Assembly: GCF_000739615.1 (NCBI RefSeq)
Contig: NZ_BATP01000035.1
Span: forward strand, 105,591 to 169,590
DNA length: 64,000 nucleotides
Source of the DNA: Haloferula sp. BvORR071
GTDB lineage: Bacteria > Verrucomicrobiota > Verrucomicrobiia > Verrucomicrobiales > Akkermansiaceae
Reading direction: 5' to 3'
The notes beneath the pieces were generated by a model that saw only the letters and a list, made by a program, of their open reading frames with translations, did no database searches and was not told where the DNA came from. The first letter of the stretch is position 1. The number at the start of each line of letters is the position of its first letter. A program made the position numbers and the translations under genes. Of the stretch, positions 8,560 through 16,144 are shown in pieces.

Positions 8560-9150
8560 ATGGCCAAGAAGCACGTCCTGCAAGCCGAACTGCGTCAACG
8601 TACCGGTTCCGGAGTCCTCAAGCAAATGCGCCGCGAGGGCTGGGTTCCCTCCGTGATCTACGGGGTCGGCACTGAAAACAAGAACCTGAAGGTCAATGCA
8701 AAGGCCTTCGACGAGTTGCTGGCCCACGCCACCTCGGAAAACATTCTCATCAACCTCGACCTCTCCGGTGCGAGCCAGCTGGCCTTCCTCAAGGCCGTCC
8801 AGCACGACCCGCTTTCGGGCAAGCCGCTGCACGTGGACTTCCTGGCGATCGACGAGAAGTCGGAAATCACCGCCCACATCCCGGTGCACCTCGTCGGCGA
8901 GCCGATCGGCGTGAAGGCCGGCGGCATGCTTGAGCAGCTCAGCCACACCCTGGAAGTCCGCTGCGCCGCAGCTGAGCTCCCGGAAGTGCTGGAGTTCGAT
9001 GTCGCCCACCTCGACGAAGGTGACTCGCTCCACATCGGCGACGTGAAGCTGCCGGCTGGTGTGACCGCCACCCACGCGGCTGACGTCGTGATCGCCCACC
9101 TCGCGAAGACCGCCGCTGCGGTTTCCGAAGGCGCGACCGCCGCTGCCTGA
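8560..9150 (+). CDS. rplY: Large ribosomal subunit protein bL25 (Ctc/TL5 form)
   Basis: 196 residues, the longer TL5/Ctc form. An N-terminal 5S rRNA-binding domain (about 1-95, with RTGSGVLKQMRREGWVPSVIYG) is joined to a C-terminal beta domain (about 96-185). It sits on 5S rRNA in the central protuberance of the 50S subunit. The prs-rplY-pth order is common in bacteria and supports the call. A clear terminator follows it. Confidence 0.95.
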   Translation: MAKKHVLQAELRQRTGSGVLKQMRREGWVPSVIYGVGTENKNLKVNAKAFDELLAHATSENILINLDLSGASQLAFLKAVQHDPLSGKPLHVDFLAIDEKSEITAHIPVHLVGEPIGVKAGGMLEQLSHTLEVRCAAAELPEVLEFDVAHLDEGDSLHIGDVKLPAGVTATHAADVVIAHLAKTAAAVSEGATAAA

Positions 9151-9167
9151 GGCATTTGATTTTTACC

Positions 9168-9204
9168 AGCCCGGTTCGCCTCACGGCGGACCGGGCTTTT
9201 CTTT
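9168..9204 (+). terminator. Intrinsic terminator after rplY
   Basis: A 12-bp stem (GCCCGGTTCGCC pairing with GGCGGACCGGGC, one wobble) with a 4-base TCAC loop is followed by a T-rich tail. It lies between rplY and pth; pth begins at most 7 bases later, so read-through or a promoter inside the hairpin region must feed pth. Confidence 0.8.
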
Positions 9205-9210
9205 GAAAAT

Positions 9211-9798
9211 TTGGAGTCTGGAGCTTCCATCACCGCGATCGTTGGCCTCGGCAATCCGGGGCGGCAGTATGAAGGCACGCGCCACAACGCGGGCTTCATG
9301 GTGCTCGACCGCATGGCGCTGGGGGCAGGAGTGGCCTTCAAGGCCGAGCCGAAGTGGCAGAGCCATGTCGCCAAGCTTCCCGGCTCCGGGGTGCTACTGG
9401 TTAAACCCCAGTGCTTCATGAACTTGAGCGGTCGCCCGGTCCGGCAAATCGCCGCCTTCCACAAGTGGGCTCCCGAGCAGGTCCTGGTCGTCTATGACGA
9501 TGCCGCGCTGCCGCTGGGCAAGCTGCGCTTCCGCGAAAAGGGCAGTGCCGGCGGCCACAACGGGATCAAGTCGCTGATCGAGCATTTCGGCGGCGACAAC
9601 TTTCCGCGCCTGAAGGTGGGAATCGGCTCCTCGGACGCCGGTGAAATGGTAGGTCACGTGCTCGGGAATTTCCGCGCCGAGGAGCGGGAACTGCTTGAAA
9701 ACACGCTTGCAAGGGCAGGGGCAGCTGTGCAGCTTGCGCTCTCCCAAGGCCTAGGCACGGCCGCGAATTTTTATAACAGTAATCACGGAACACCCTAA
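9211..9798 (+). CDS. pth: Peptidyl-tRNA hydrolase
   Basis: 195 residues with a TTG start at 9211; no ATG lies before the conserved core. It releases peptides from prematurely dropped peptidyl-tRNAs, recycling tRNA. Catalytic residues are visible: the GNPG Asn (Asn14), the catalytic His in GTRHNAGF (His25), the Asp in VYDDAALP, and the Asn in GGHNGIKSL. It is followed 15 bp later by rpsF. The TTG start, directly after a terminator, suggests low expression. Confidence 0.93.
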   Translation: MESGASITAIVGLGNPGRQYEGTRHNAGFMVLDRMALGAGVAFKAEPKWQSHVAKLPGSGVLLVKPQCFMNLSGRPVRQIAAFHKWAPEQVLVVYDDAALPLGKLRFREKGSAGGHNGIKSLIEHFGGDNFPRLKVGIGSSDAGEMVGHVLGNFRAEERELLENTLARAGAAVQLALSQGLGTAANFYNSNHGTP

Positions 9799-9813
9799 CA
9801 AACGTCTCACGTC

Positions 9814-10107
9814 ATGAGCAGCAGCAGGAAATACGAAGGACTGGTCATCCTCAATCCGAAGACCGAAGGTGCAAGCATCGACGAACTCGTGAAGTCCGTC
9901 GGCAAGGAACTCGAAGCCGAAGGCGCCAAGCTGGACCAAGTCCAGGAGATCGGCCGCCGCAAGTTCTCCTACACCTCGCGCCACCTTGAGAGCGGTCACT
10001 ACGTGAACTACTTCTTCAAGGCTGAGCCGGATGCGATCGACCGCATCAAGGCCAAGCTCAAGCTGAACATCAACGTGCACCTGCAGCACTACCAGCGCGT
10101 CGCTTGA
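9814..10107 (+). CDS. rpsF: Small ribosomal subunit protein bS6
   Basis: 97 residues, normal for the family. bS6 binds bS18 on the platform of the 30S subunit. The opening RKYEGLVILNPK, the DQVQEIGRRKFSY strand and the C-terminal FFKAEPDAIDRI helix are typical. It is followed by ssb, but rpsR and rplI, usually nearby, are not in this stretch. Confidence 0.95.
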   Translation: MSSSRKYEGLVILNPKTEGASIDELVKSVGKELEAEGAKLDQVQEIGRRKFSYTSRHLESGHYVNYFFKAEPDAIDRIKAKLKLNINVHLQHYQRVA

Positions 10108-10173
10108 TTGATCGGATTTCGCTGCGCGAAAAAGCTGTTCAAAAGAACGTCTCCCTAGTCTGATCGACCTGCT

Positions 10174-10683
10174 ATGGCCAATCTCAACAAAGTCCTCCTG
10201 CTCGGCAACCTGACGCGCGACCCGGAGGTCCGCTACACGCCCAAGGGGACCGCGGTCGGTGATCTCGGCCTCGCCGTGAACCGGCGGGTGGCTGACGGCA
10301 ATGGCAACTGGTCGGACGAAGTGACCTTCGTGGACGTGACCGTATGGGGCACGAACGCGGAGAACGCGCAGAAGTACCTGACCAAGGGCCGCGGCGTCTT
10401 CATCGAAGGCCGCCTGCAGATGGACACCTGGGAGGACAAGCAGTCCGGCCAAAAGCGCAGCAAGCTCAAGGTCGTCGCCGAAGTGCTCCAATTCCTGCCG
10501 GACGGCAAGGGTGGCACCCCGGGCGGCGGTGGTGGTGGCGGTGGAGGCAACTACCAGCAGCGCGATCCTGGCTATCAGGGTGGTGGCGGCGGTGGCGGCC
10601 AACAGCGCTCCGGTCCGCCGCAAGGTGGATCCCCGGCCGAGCCCGGGGACTACCGGGATGAAGAGGACGACATTCCGTTCTGA
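10174..10683 (+). CDS. ssb: Single-stranded DNA-binding protein
   Basis: 169 residues. An N-terminal OB fold (about 1-110, opening NKVLLLGNLTRDPEVRYTPKG) is followed by a Gly/Gln-rich flexible linker. The acidic tip DEEDDIPF is the docking site for replication and repair partners. SSB coats ssDNA as a tetramer. The rpsF-ssb order is a widespread operon. A strong terminator follows. Confidence 0.96.
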   Translation: MANLNKVLLLGNLTRDPEVRYTPKGTAVGDLGLAVNRRVADGNGNWSDEVTFVDVTVWGTNAENAQKYLTKGRGVFIEGRLQMDTWEDKQSGQKRSKLKVVAEVLQFLPDGKGGTPGGGGGGGGGNYQQRDPGYQGGGGGGGQQRSGPPQGGSPAEPGDYRDEEDDIPF

Positions 10684-10696
10684 TTTGATTTACTGA

Positions 10697-10726
10697 AAAG
10701 GCCGGGCGCTTGCCCGGCCTTTTTTG
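10697..10726 (+). terminator. Intrinsic terminator after ssb
   Basis: A perfect 8-bp stem (GGCCGGGC and GCCCGGCC, loop GCTT) is followed by six T. It closes the rpsF-ssb unit. Confidence 0.93.
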
Positions 10727-10772
10727 TTGGAGGAGAGGGAGTGCAACCTGCCATATCTAACATTCAGCCAGA

Positions 10773-11306
10773 ATGAAAACTCGTTCGAAGCACCAACCAC
10801 TGTTGATCACGTTTGTCTCCATCTTGTTCCTCACAGGCTGTGATCGGAGCGGCTCAGGTTCGACAGGCGGCCAATCGTCCGCTCACGAACAAGCACCCGG
10901 AGCCAAGCACGCCGGCGGGGATGCGACGGACACGGGAGAGCGCGGGGCGCAACCTGCAAGGGTTCAGGATCGGGTTCCAACCCCTGAGTCTCAAATGTTG
11001 AGAGGCGTAACAGGTCAGCTGGATGAATTGCAGTCCCAGAGACGACTGCTTGAGCCAGCAGAGCAATCCAAGCGAGAGGCATTGAACTCGCTGCGAGGCG
11101 TCCCAAAGGAAACCAAGATCGATGTCGAGACCGATCATATCGCTGGAGGAAATGGTCGAGACGCTGTTCCGGGGGAACAGGAGGCCTTGGATGCCTACCT
11201 TACCGTGGCACTTGAGCTTCAAACGCTTGAAGCAAAGGAGAAGCTTTTCAATGAGCAGCTCGAAAGGCTCAAGGCGCGCAAGGCAGACAAATCAAAGACG
11301 GAATAG
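10773..11306 (+). CDS. Lipoprotein of unknown function, coiled-coil
   Basis: 177 residues. The signal peptide ends in a lipobox LFLTGC, so the mature protein begins at Cys23 and should be lipid-anchored. A Gly/Ser/Glu-rich unordered linker (about 24-70) leads to an Arg/Glu/Leu-rich helical part with heptad-like spacing (about 78-175), likely a coiled coil. No known domain. Its stop codon TAG is the first three bases of a TAGTCC repeat motif (see the repeat at 11304). Confidence 0.6.
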   Translation: MKTRSKHQPLLITFVSILFLTGCDRSGSGSTGGQSSAHEQAPGAKHAGGDATDTGERGAQPARVQDRVPTPESQMLRGVTGQLDELQSQRRLLEPAEQSKREALNSLRGVPKETKIDVETDHIAGGNGRDAVPGEQEALDAYLTVALELQTLEAKEKLFNEQLERLKARKADKSKTE

Positions 11307-11377
11307 TCCGGGATATCCGACGCCGACAGGCCGTGAATTTGAGCTGCTCCGTCCCATACGCGTGTGCGGACTACCTC
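11304..11377. repeat. TAGTCC repeat spacer between convergent genes
   Basis: The right arm (11343-11375) reads, on the minus strand, GGTAGTCCGCACACGCG followed by ACGGAGCAGC. This closely matches the terminal arms of the larger element at 32955-33269. The left edge begins TAGTCCGGGATATCCGAC and supplies the lipoprotein's stop codon. The right arm begins directly at the purK stop. Confidence 0.55.
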
Positions 11378-12539
11378 ACTCGCGGTGGAGCAGGGCGTTC
11401 TTGATGAGCTGGACGCGCTTGAGGGCGTCGTCGACTTCGGCGCCGAGGAAGTTGGCATGCCCCATCTTGCGGCGGCCGATGGCGCGGCGCTTGCCGTAGA
11501 GGTGGAGGAAGGCGGAGCCGTCGGCGAAGAGGGGGGTCCAGTCGGGCGGGTCGATTTCGCCGGGCCACATGTCGCCGAGGAGATTGAGCATTACCACCGG
11601 GGAGAGCAGGCGGGTGGAGCCGGCGGGGAGGCCGCAGATGACGCGGACCTGCTGCTCGAACTGCGAGGTGGCGCAGGCGTCGAGGGTGTGGTGACCGGAA
11701 TTATGGGGCCGTGGGGCCATTTCGTTCACCAGCAAGGAGCCATCCGGCAGGTAGAAGAATTCGACGCCCATGATCCCTTGGTAATCAAGGGCGATGGCGA
11801 CCTCACAGGCGATCACCTTGGCCTCGGCGGCGACGGCGGGGCTGACGCGGGCGGGGACGATCGAGACGTCGAGGATGTGGTGGCGATGGCGGTTTTCGGC
11901 GGGGTCGTAGACCGCCAGGGAGCCATCGGCCGCGCGGGCGACCATCACGGAGAGCTCGCGCTCGAAGGGGATGAAGGCTTCGAGCACGGCGCGCTCGGTG
12001 CCGAAGTTGGCCCAGACTTGGGCGGGGTCCTCGCCGCCTTCCAGCTTGAGCTGGCCCTTGCCGTCGTAGCCGAAGGCAGCGGTCTTCAGGACCGCGGGGG
12101 TGCCGATCTTCGCGATGGCAGCGGCGAGTTCTTCGGCGGAGGCGACGACCTCGAAGGGGGCGCAGGGGATGCCGTTGGCCTTGAGGAAGGTCTTTTCCCG
12201 CTCGCGGTGCTGGCAGATCGCTACGGCATTCGGCGAGGGGTGGAGCTGGATCCGGGCGGCGACGGCTTCGAGGGTTTCGCGCGGGATGTTCTCGAATTCG
12301 ACGGTGGCGACGGCGGCCTTGGTGACGAATTGCTCCAGCGCCTCGGGCGAGTCGAAGGGCGCGTCGATGGCCTCATCCGCGACCACGATGGCCGGTGCCT
12401 CGAGGCCGCCGGTCCAGACGAGGGTGCGGTAGCCCATGCGGCGGGCTTCCATGCAGAACATGCGGCCGAGCTGGCCGCCGCCGAGGATGCCGAGCACGGA
12501 GCCCGGCGGGATCACGGGAGATGGGTTCACCGTTGCCAT
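11376..12539 (-). CDS. purK: N5-carboxyaminoimidazole ribonucleotide synthase
   Basis: 387 residues. An ATP-grasp enzyme that carboxylates AIR with bicarbonate and ATP to give N5-CAIR, the substrate of PurE. Signs are the N-terminal GILGGGQLGRMFCMEARRMG, the ATP-grasp segment VLKTAAFGYDGKGQ, and EMAPRPHNSGHHT near the metal site. It lies 114 bp downstream of purE on the same strand, so a purE-purK operon is likely, although a repeat copy lies between them. Confidence 0.94.
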   Translation of the reverse strand: MATVNPSPVIPPGSVLGILGGGQLGRMFCMEARRMGYRTLVWTGGLEAPAIVVADEAIDAPFDSPEALEQFVTKAAVATVEFENIPRETLEAVAARIQLHPSPNAVAICQHREREKTFLKANGIPCAPFEVVASAEELAAAIAKIGTPAVLKTAAFGYDGKGQLKLEGGEDPAQVWANFGTERAVLEAFIPFERELSVMVARAADGSLAVYDPAENRHRHHILDVSIVPARVSPAVAAEAKVIACEVAIALDYQGIMGVEFFYLPDGSLLVNEMAPRPHNSGHHTLDACATSQFEQQVRVICGLPAGSTRLLSPVVMLNLLGDMWPGEIDPPDWTPLFADGSAFLHLYGKRRAIGRRKMGHANFLGAEVDDALKRVQLIKNALLHRE

Positions 12540-12592
12540 TCAGGGGGGCGAAGGAAAACCACGGAATGCGCGGAATACACGGAAAAAAGACA

Positions 12593-12622
12593 GGTGCCGG
12601 GTGATCAGTGAGTGGTGATCGG
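12593..12622 (+). repeat. GTGATCAGTG repeat, copy A (purK-purE spacer)
   Basis: A 30-bp unit with the form GGTGCCGG, then GTGATCAGTG, then AGTGGTGATC, then GG. It is nearly the same as two further copies at 13183 (direct) and 13247 (inverted). Confidence 0.7.
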
Positions 12623-12653
12623 TGGAAGAGGCTTGGGTGTGCGCAGCTGTTGG

Positions 12654-13148
12654 TCAGCCCAGATCGGGGAGTTGGGCGGCCTTGACGGTCTCGTTCTGCT
12701 GCTTGCGGAAGGCTTGGAGCTTGGCGAGGAGGGCGGGGTCCTCGCCGGCGATGATGGCGACGGCGAAGAGGGCGGCATTGATGGCTCCGGCCTTGCCGAT
12801 GGCGAAGGTGGCGGTGGGGATGCCGCCGGGCATCTGGACGATGGAGAGCAGGGAATCCATGCCCTTGAGGGCGTGGGACTCGACGGGGACGCCGAGCACG
12901 GGAAGATCGGTGATGGCGGCAGTCATGCCGGGCAGGTGGGCGGCGCCGCCGGCCCCGGCGATGATGCATTTCAAGCCGCGGCCACGGGCCTCAGCGGCGT
13001 AGGAGAAGAGTTTGTCGGGGGTGCGATGGGCGCTGACAACCTCGGCCTCCCAAGCCACGCCGAAGTCCTTCAGGGTCTTGGCGGCGTGCTCCATGGTCGG
13101 CCAGTCCGAGGTGCTGCCCATGATGATTCCGACGAGTGGGGTTGCCAT
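12654..13148 (-). CDS. purE: N5-carboxyaminoimidazole ribonucleotide mutase
   Basis: 164 residues from ATG 13148; an in-frame extension to 13247 is repeat sequence and is rejected. Converts N5-CAIR to CAIR in purine synthesis. Class I PurE marks: [13 protein letters not shown], the SAHRTPDKL active-site loop, and [15 protein letters not shown]. It is upstream of purK on the same strand. Pairing with PurK fits the bacterial two-enzyme route. Confidence 0.95.
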   Translation of the reverse strand: MATPLVGIIMGSTSDWPTMEHAAKTLKDFGVAWEAEVVSAHRTPDKLFSYAAEARGRGLKCIIAGAGGAAHLPGMTAAITDLPVLGVPVESHALKGMDSLLSIVQMPGGIPTATFAIGKAGAINAALFAVAIIAGEDPALLAKLQAFRKQQNETVKAAQLPDLG

Positions 13149-13182
13149 GCGCGGAGCGCAAAACAGAACGTGGGAGCTTGCA

Positions 13183-13212
13183 AGTGCCGAGTGATCAGTG
13201 GGCAGTGATCCG
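13183..13212 (+). repeat. GTGATCAGTG repeat, copy B
   Basis: AGTGCCGA, then GTGATCAGTG, then GGCAGTGATCCG. Together with the inverted copy C (13247-13276) it forms a 30-bp inverted repeat with four mismatches around a 34-bp centre, in the divergent purE/thrB spacer. Confidence 0.75.
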
Positions 13213-13246
13213 CGAAATGCAAAAGGCACTTTTGGCGGGCTTTCCA

Positions 13247-13276
13247 CGGATCACCGCTCACTGATCACCTGGCACT
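13247..13276 (-). repeat. GTGATCAGTG repeat, copy C (inverted)
   Basis: The reverse complement reads AGTGCCAG, then GTGATCAGTG, then AGCGGTGATCCG, matching copies A and B. It lies about 60 bp upstream of thrB. Confidence 0.75.
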
Positions 13277-13337
13277 CTCCTGCTGACCGCATTCGCGCTC
13301 GCGCGTGGGGCGGCGGGCTGCTACGCCCCCCGCGCTC

Positions 13338-14300
13338 ATGCTGAAGGAAGCCATCCAGGAAGTCCGCGTTTTCGCGCCCGCCACTGTCGCCAATGTCGCT
13401 TGCGGCTACGACGTGCTGGGCTTCGCGATTGACGCGCCCGGGGACGAGATTGTCGTCCGTCATTGTGACAAACCCGGCCTGCACATCACTAAGATTACCG
13501 GTGACGAGGGCAAGCTGCCGAAGAATCCGGAGAAGAACACGGCCGGTGTGGCGGCGCTGGATTTGCTGCGCCACCTCGGCATGACCGACCGCGGGATCGA
13601 GATGGAGATCCACAAGAAGATGCCTTTTGGGTCGGGTCTCGGATCCTCTGCGGCCTCGGCGGTGGCGGGTGCCTTCGCAGTGAACAAGCTGATCGGCGAG
13701 CCGCTGTCCAAGAAGCAGTTGCTGCCCTTCGCGATGGCCGGTGAGGCCTCTGCGGATGGAGCCTGGCACGCGGACAACGTGGGACCCTGCCTGCTGGGGG
13801 GAATCGTTTTCATCCGCTCGAACGACGAGCTGGACGTGGCGCAATTGCCCGCGCCGAAGAATTTGTGGGCGGCGGTGGTGCACCCGGACATCGAGGTGCT
13901 GACCAAGGTCGCCCGTGAGATCCTGCCGAAGGACATCCCGCTGGTGAATGCGACCCAGCAGATCGGCAATCTGGGCGGTCTGCTCTGCGGGATCATCCAA
14001 GAGGATTACGGCCTGATTTCGCGCTCGATCCACGACGTGATCGCCGAGCCTCGTCGCCAGAAGCTGATCCCGGAATTCTACAAGGCGAAGCGCGCGGCGC
14101 TGGCTGCGGGTGCGCTGGGCTTCTCGATCTCCGGTGCGGGTCCGAGTGTCTTCGCGCTCTGCGAGGGTGAGGAGACGGCGCGCAAGGTGGGTGAGGCGAT
14201 TTCGAAGGTGTTTTCGGCGATCCCGCTGGGGAACCAGGTTTACGTTTCCAAGATCAATCCCCACGGCGTGCACGTGGTGGAGGAGAAGGCGGCGAAGTGA
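13338..14300 (+). CDS. thrB: Homoserine kinase
   Basis: 320 residues from ATG 13338. GHMP-family kinase: the substrate segment VRVFAPATVANVACGYDVLGFAID and the phosphate-binding loop MPFGSGLGSSAASAVAG are both clear, with the C-terminal GFSISGAGPSVFAL motif. It phosphorylates homoserine using ATP, the penultimate step of threonine synthesis. Its partner thrC is on the same strand 1.84 kb further on, separated by three unrelated genes, so the usual thrB-thrC pair has been interrupted. Confidence 0.95.
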   Translation: MLKEAIQEVRVFAPATVANVACGYDVLGFAIDAPGDEIVVRHCDKPGLHITKITGDEGKLPKNPEKNTAGVAALDLLRHLGMTDRGIEMEIHKKMPFGSGLGSSAASAVAGAFAVNKLIGEPLSKKQLLPFAMAGEASADGAWHADNVGPCLLGGIVFIRSNDELDVAQLPAPKNLWAAVVHPDIEVLTKVAREILPKDIPLVNATQQIGNLGGLLCGIIQEDYGLISRSIHDVIAEPRRQKLIPEFYKAKRAALAAGALGFSISGAGPSVFALCEGEETARKVGEAISKVFSAIPLGNQVYVSKINPHGVHVVEEKAAK

Positions 14301-14389
14301 GGGGGTGGCATCATCTACGGGGATGGGCTCTTGAAATGCTACCGGCGTTTGGAATCGTCATAACGGTCATCCGGCGATAGACTGCGCTG

Positions 14390-15001
14390 GTGGACCCTAT
14401 TCTTAGATGGACAGGGGAGCTTGCCCGGAGTCCACAGGTAGGGAATTTCCTTCTGAATCGCACCCGGGTTGGAGAGGTCGGTGCCATCCAGCTTTCAAAC
14501 TTGGAAGGAGGAGGCGTCTTTTACAGGGCCGCCAAGAGGGCAGTGACATGGATTTCACGGTACTGCCCGCAGCGCTACCATCGGCTGGTCCGGCGCATCG
14601 GGTGGTTGGAAAACCGGCGATTGGTCCAAGGACCGGGAACCTTCGTGCTATACCTGCCGTGGAGAGTGCTGACGATGGATTTCAGGGATTTAGGGGATGA
14701 AGATTTGTCTGCCGCCTATCTGGCATGCGGCTTGGTTGTGCAGGCTTTCCTTCTTAAGCATCGCTACAAGAGAGGAGACATCTCCGATGAGCAACTGGTG
14801 AGGCTCGGGCGCGTGGCACACCGCGATGCCGCCCGCTTTCTCAAAGGGCTGGAACGAGATCGTCCGGAGCTCGCGCGGAAGGTGAGGGAAGTTTTTCCGG
14901 AGTTTGATCCCGGCCTTTTCCTCGCAGGGCAGCGCATGCCCTTCGCCCGGAAAATCAAATTTGTGCGGAAGAGAAAGCTGGCCGCACCTCGTGCTAATTG
15001 A
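14390..15001 (+). CDS. Hypothetical protein, 203 aa
   Basis: GTG start at 14390. Rich in Arg (pI clearly basic) with two moderately hydrophobic stretches (GTFVLYLPWRVLTM and AAYLACGLVVQAFLLKH). No signal peptide. The second stretch, followed by a helix ending in RVAHRDAARFLKGL, faintly resembles a bacterial family I recall with a HEATH zinc motif at that point; here no HExxH is present, so if related it has lost the metal site. It is the first gene of the insert between thrB and thrC. Function unknown. Confidence 0.6.
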   Translation: MDPILRWTGELARSPQVGNFLLNRTRVGEVGAIQLSNLEGGGVFYRAAKRAVTWISRYCPQRYHRLVRRIGWLENRRLVQGPGTFVLYLPWRVLTMDFRDLGDEDLSAAYLACGLVVQAFLLKHRYKRGDISDEQLVRLGRVAHRDAARFLKGLERDRPELARKVREVFPEFDPGLFLAGQRMPFARKIKFVRKRKLAAPRAN

Positions 15002-15045
15002 GGAGTGCAGGAGCCAGCGGTTTGCGCTAAAGCTCACTCAAGACA

Positions 15046-15213
15046 ATGACGGGGAAATTCGACGTCGTGATCGAGATGGATGCCGAAGGCTGGCTCGTGG
15101 CGAGCGTGCCTTCGCTGCACGGTTGCCACACTCAGGCCCGGTCCTTCCATGGGTTGGAAGCGCGGATCCGCGGAGCGATCGAGCTTTGCCTGGATGACGA
15201 TGACGCCTCCTGA
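15046..15213 (+). CDS. HicB-like antitoxin-fold protein, 55 aa, orphan
   Basis: A small ORF opening MTGKFDVVIEMDAEGWLVA and continuing SVPSLHGCHTQARSF, then an amphipathic helix (LEARIRGAIELCLDDDD). This matches the short HicB/UPF0150-type partial RNase H fold: a beta strand with E.D.DG/EG, a VPxLxGCxTQ loop and an EA...I.EAIELxL helix. In HicAB systems HicB neutralises the HicA mRNA-interferase toxin. No HicA-like gene (about 60 aa with GSHH) lies on either side. It sits 44 bp after the 203-aa gene and upstream of a kinase-like gene. It could be a lone regulator or pair with an unrelated toxin. Confidence 0.75.
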   Translation: MTGKFDVVIEMDAEGWLVASVPSLHGCHTQARSFHGLEARIRGAIELCLDDDDAS

Positions 15214-15382
15214 GGTGGAAATGACGCGGGACGATCTCCGGGAACTGTTTCAATTGGGTTTAAGCTTCCCTCGTCTTGCACGATCATGCTCTACCAATCC
15301 GCGCTCTTGCCGAAGGTGAACCGGGCTTTTCGGCTCGCAAATTCCGGTAGATCGCGGATTATCTCCACATGTCCAAGGACCG
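15214..15382 (+). other. Spacer between HicB-like gene and kinase-like gene
   Basis: 169 bp. A possible 39-aa overlapping ORF (ATG 15200 to stop 15319; has MTRDDLRELFQLG) follows the HicB-like gene by a frame-shifted overlap. It shows no recognisable domain and may be chance or a remnant of a partner gene. Confidence 0.3.
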
Positions 15383-16108
15383 ATGCGAAGAAATGCGCCA
15401 AGCTCGCTTGAAGATGCCGCGGCGCAGCTCCGCCGAGGCATGGGCGCAGCACGACGCGGCCGTAATAGCCTCCCGGAACTTCGGGACCTCGAGCGCGGAG
15501 TCCTCAAGGACTGGTTCGCCGGTCAAGGAAGGATCTTCCAAGAAGACCCGACGCTGAAGCTGGAGCGCTGCCAGTCGCACGGCGAGCACCGGGTCGGCTT
15601 TCATCACGACACCGACTGCTGGTGGAAAACCACGCATCCCGGGAAGTGTGGAGTTGGTGCCGAATTCGACTACGGCGATCTACCTCCCTTCGAGATAGCA
15701 GGAATCTCGGCGCGGGAGCTTCTGCCCTCAGAGTATCTGGACCGTCTCTTGCTTTTTAACCGCGAGTTCGGTGACGACATTCGGATCGAGGGTTTCTTGG
15801 ATGCCGACCTTCCAAGCCTGGTGATTTCGCAGCCTGACATCGTTGGCTCACCTGCCACTGCGGAGCAGATGAAAGACGAAATGCTGGTTTCGGGCTACAA
15901 GACGCTTCCCGGCGTTCAGTTGGGAAAGGCTGGGTCCATTTCCTTCTACAATCCCGAATCGAGAATCGCGCTCTTTGATGCTCATCCCGGAAACTTCTTC
16001 CATGCCAAAGGCATGACTCTGCCCATCGACGGGATCATTCTACAAATCACCAACGATTCCGAACATGACTGGCTTTGCGCACGTGCAGCAGTGCCGAATT
16101 CGTTCTGA
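15383..16108 (+). CDS. Stand-alone polyvalent-protein-type kinase domain protein
   Basis: 241 residues. The pattern matches the Ser/Thr/Tyr kinase-like domain described in phage and plasmid polyvalent proteins (Kinase-PolyVal). It has a GEHRVGFH strand, a probable ATP-contacting Lys82 in WWKTTHPGKCGVG, a YLDRLLLFNREFGDDIRIEGF helix region, LVISQPDIVG, and a catalytic-loop-like DAHPGNFF (Asp199, Asn204) followed by LPIDGIIL with a possible metal-binding Asp216. Usually this domain is one part of a very large protein on mobile DNA; here it stands alone. It is next to an orphan HicB-like gene inside the thrB-thrC gap. Substrate unknown. Family identification is from memory of the motif pattern. 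Confidence 0.6.
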   Translation: MRRNAPSSLEDAAAQLRRGMGAARRGRNSLPELRDLERGVLKDWFAGQGRIFQEDPTLKLERCQSHGEHRVGFHHDTDCWWKTTHPGKCGVGAEFDYGDLPPFEIAGISARELLPSEYLDRLLLFNREFGDDIRIEGFLDADLPSLVISQPDIVGSPATAEQMKDEMLVSGYKTLPGVQLGKAGSISFYNPESRIALFDAHPGNFFHAKGMTLPIDGIILQITNDSEHDWLCARAAVPNSF

Positions 16109-16144
16109 TTGGCACTTGGCACTTCTTCTTCACCTAGCACTTCC

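Noticed and set aside
15200..15319. 39-residue partner gene (HicA remnant)
   Set aside because: No GSHH or HicA-type fold; too short to support. Mentioned as spacer content only.
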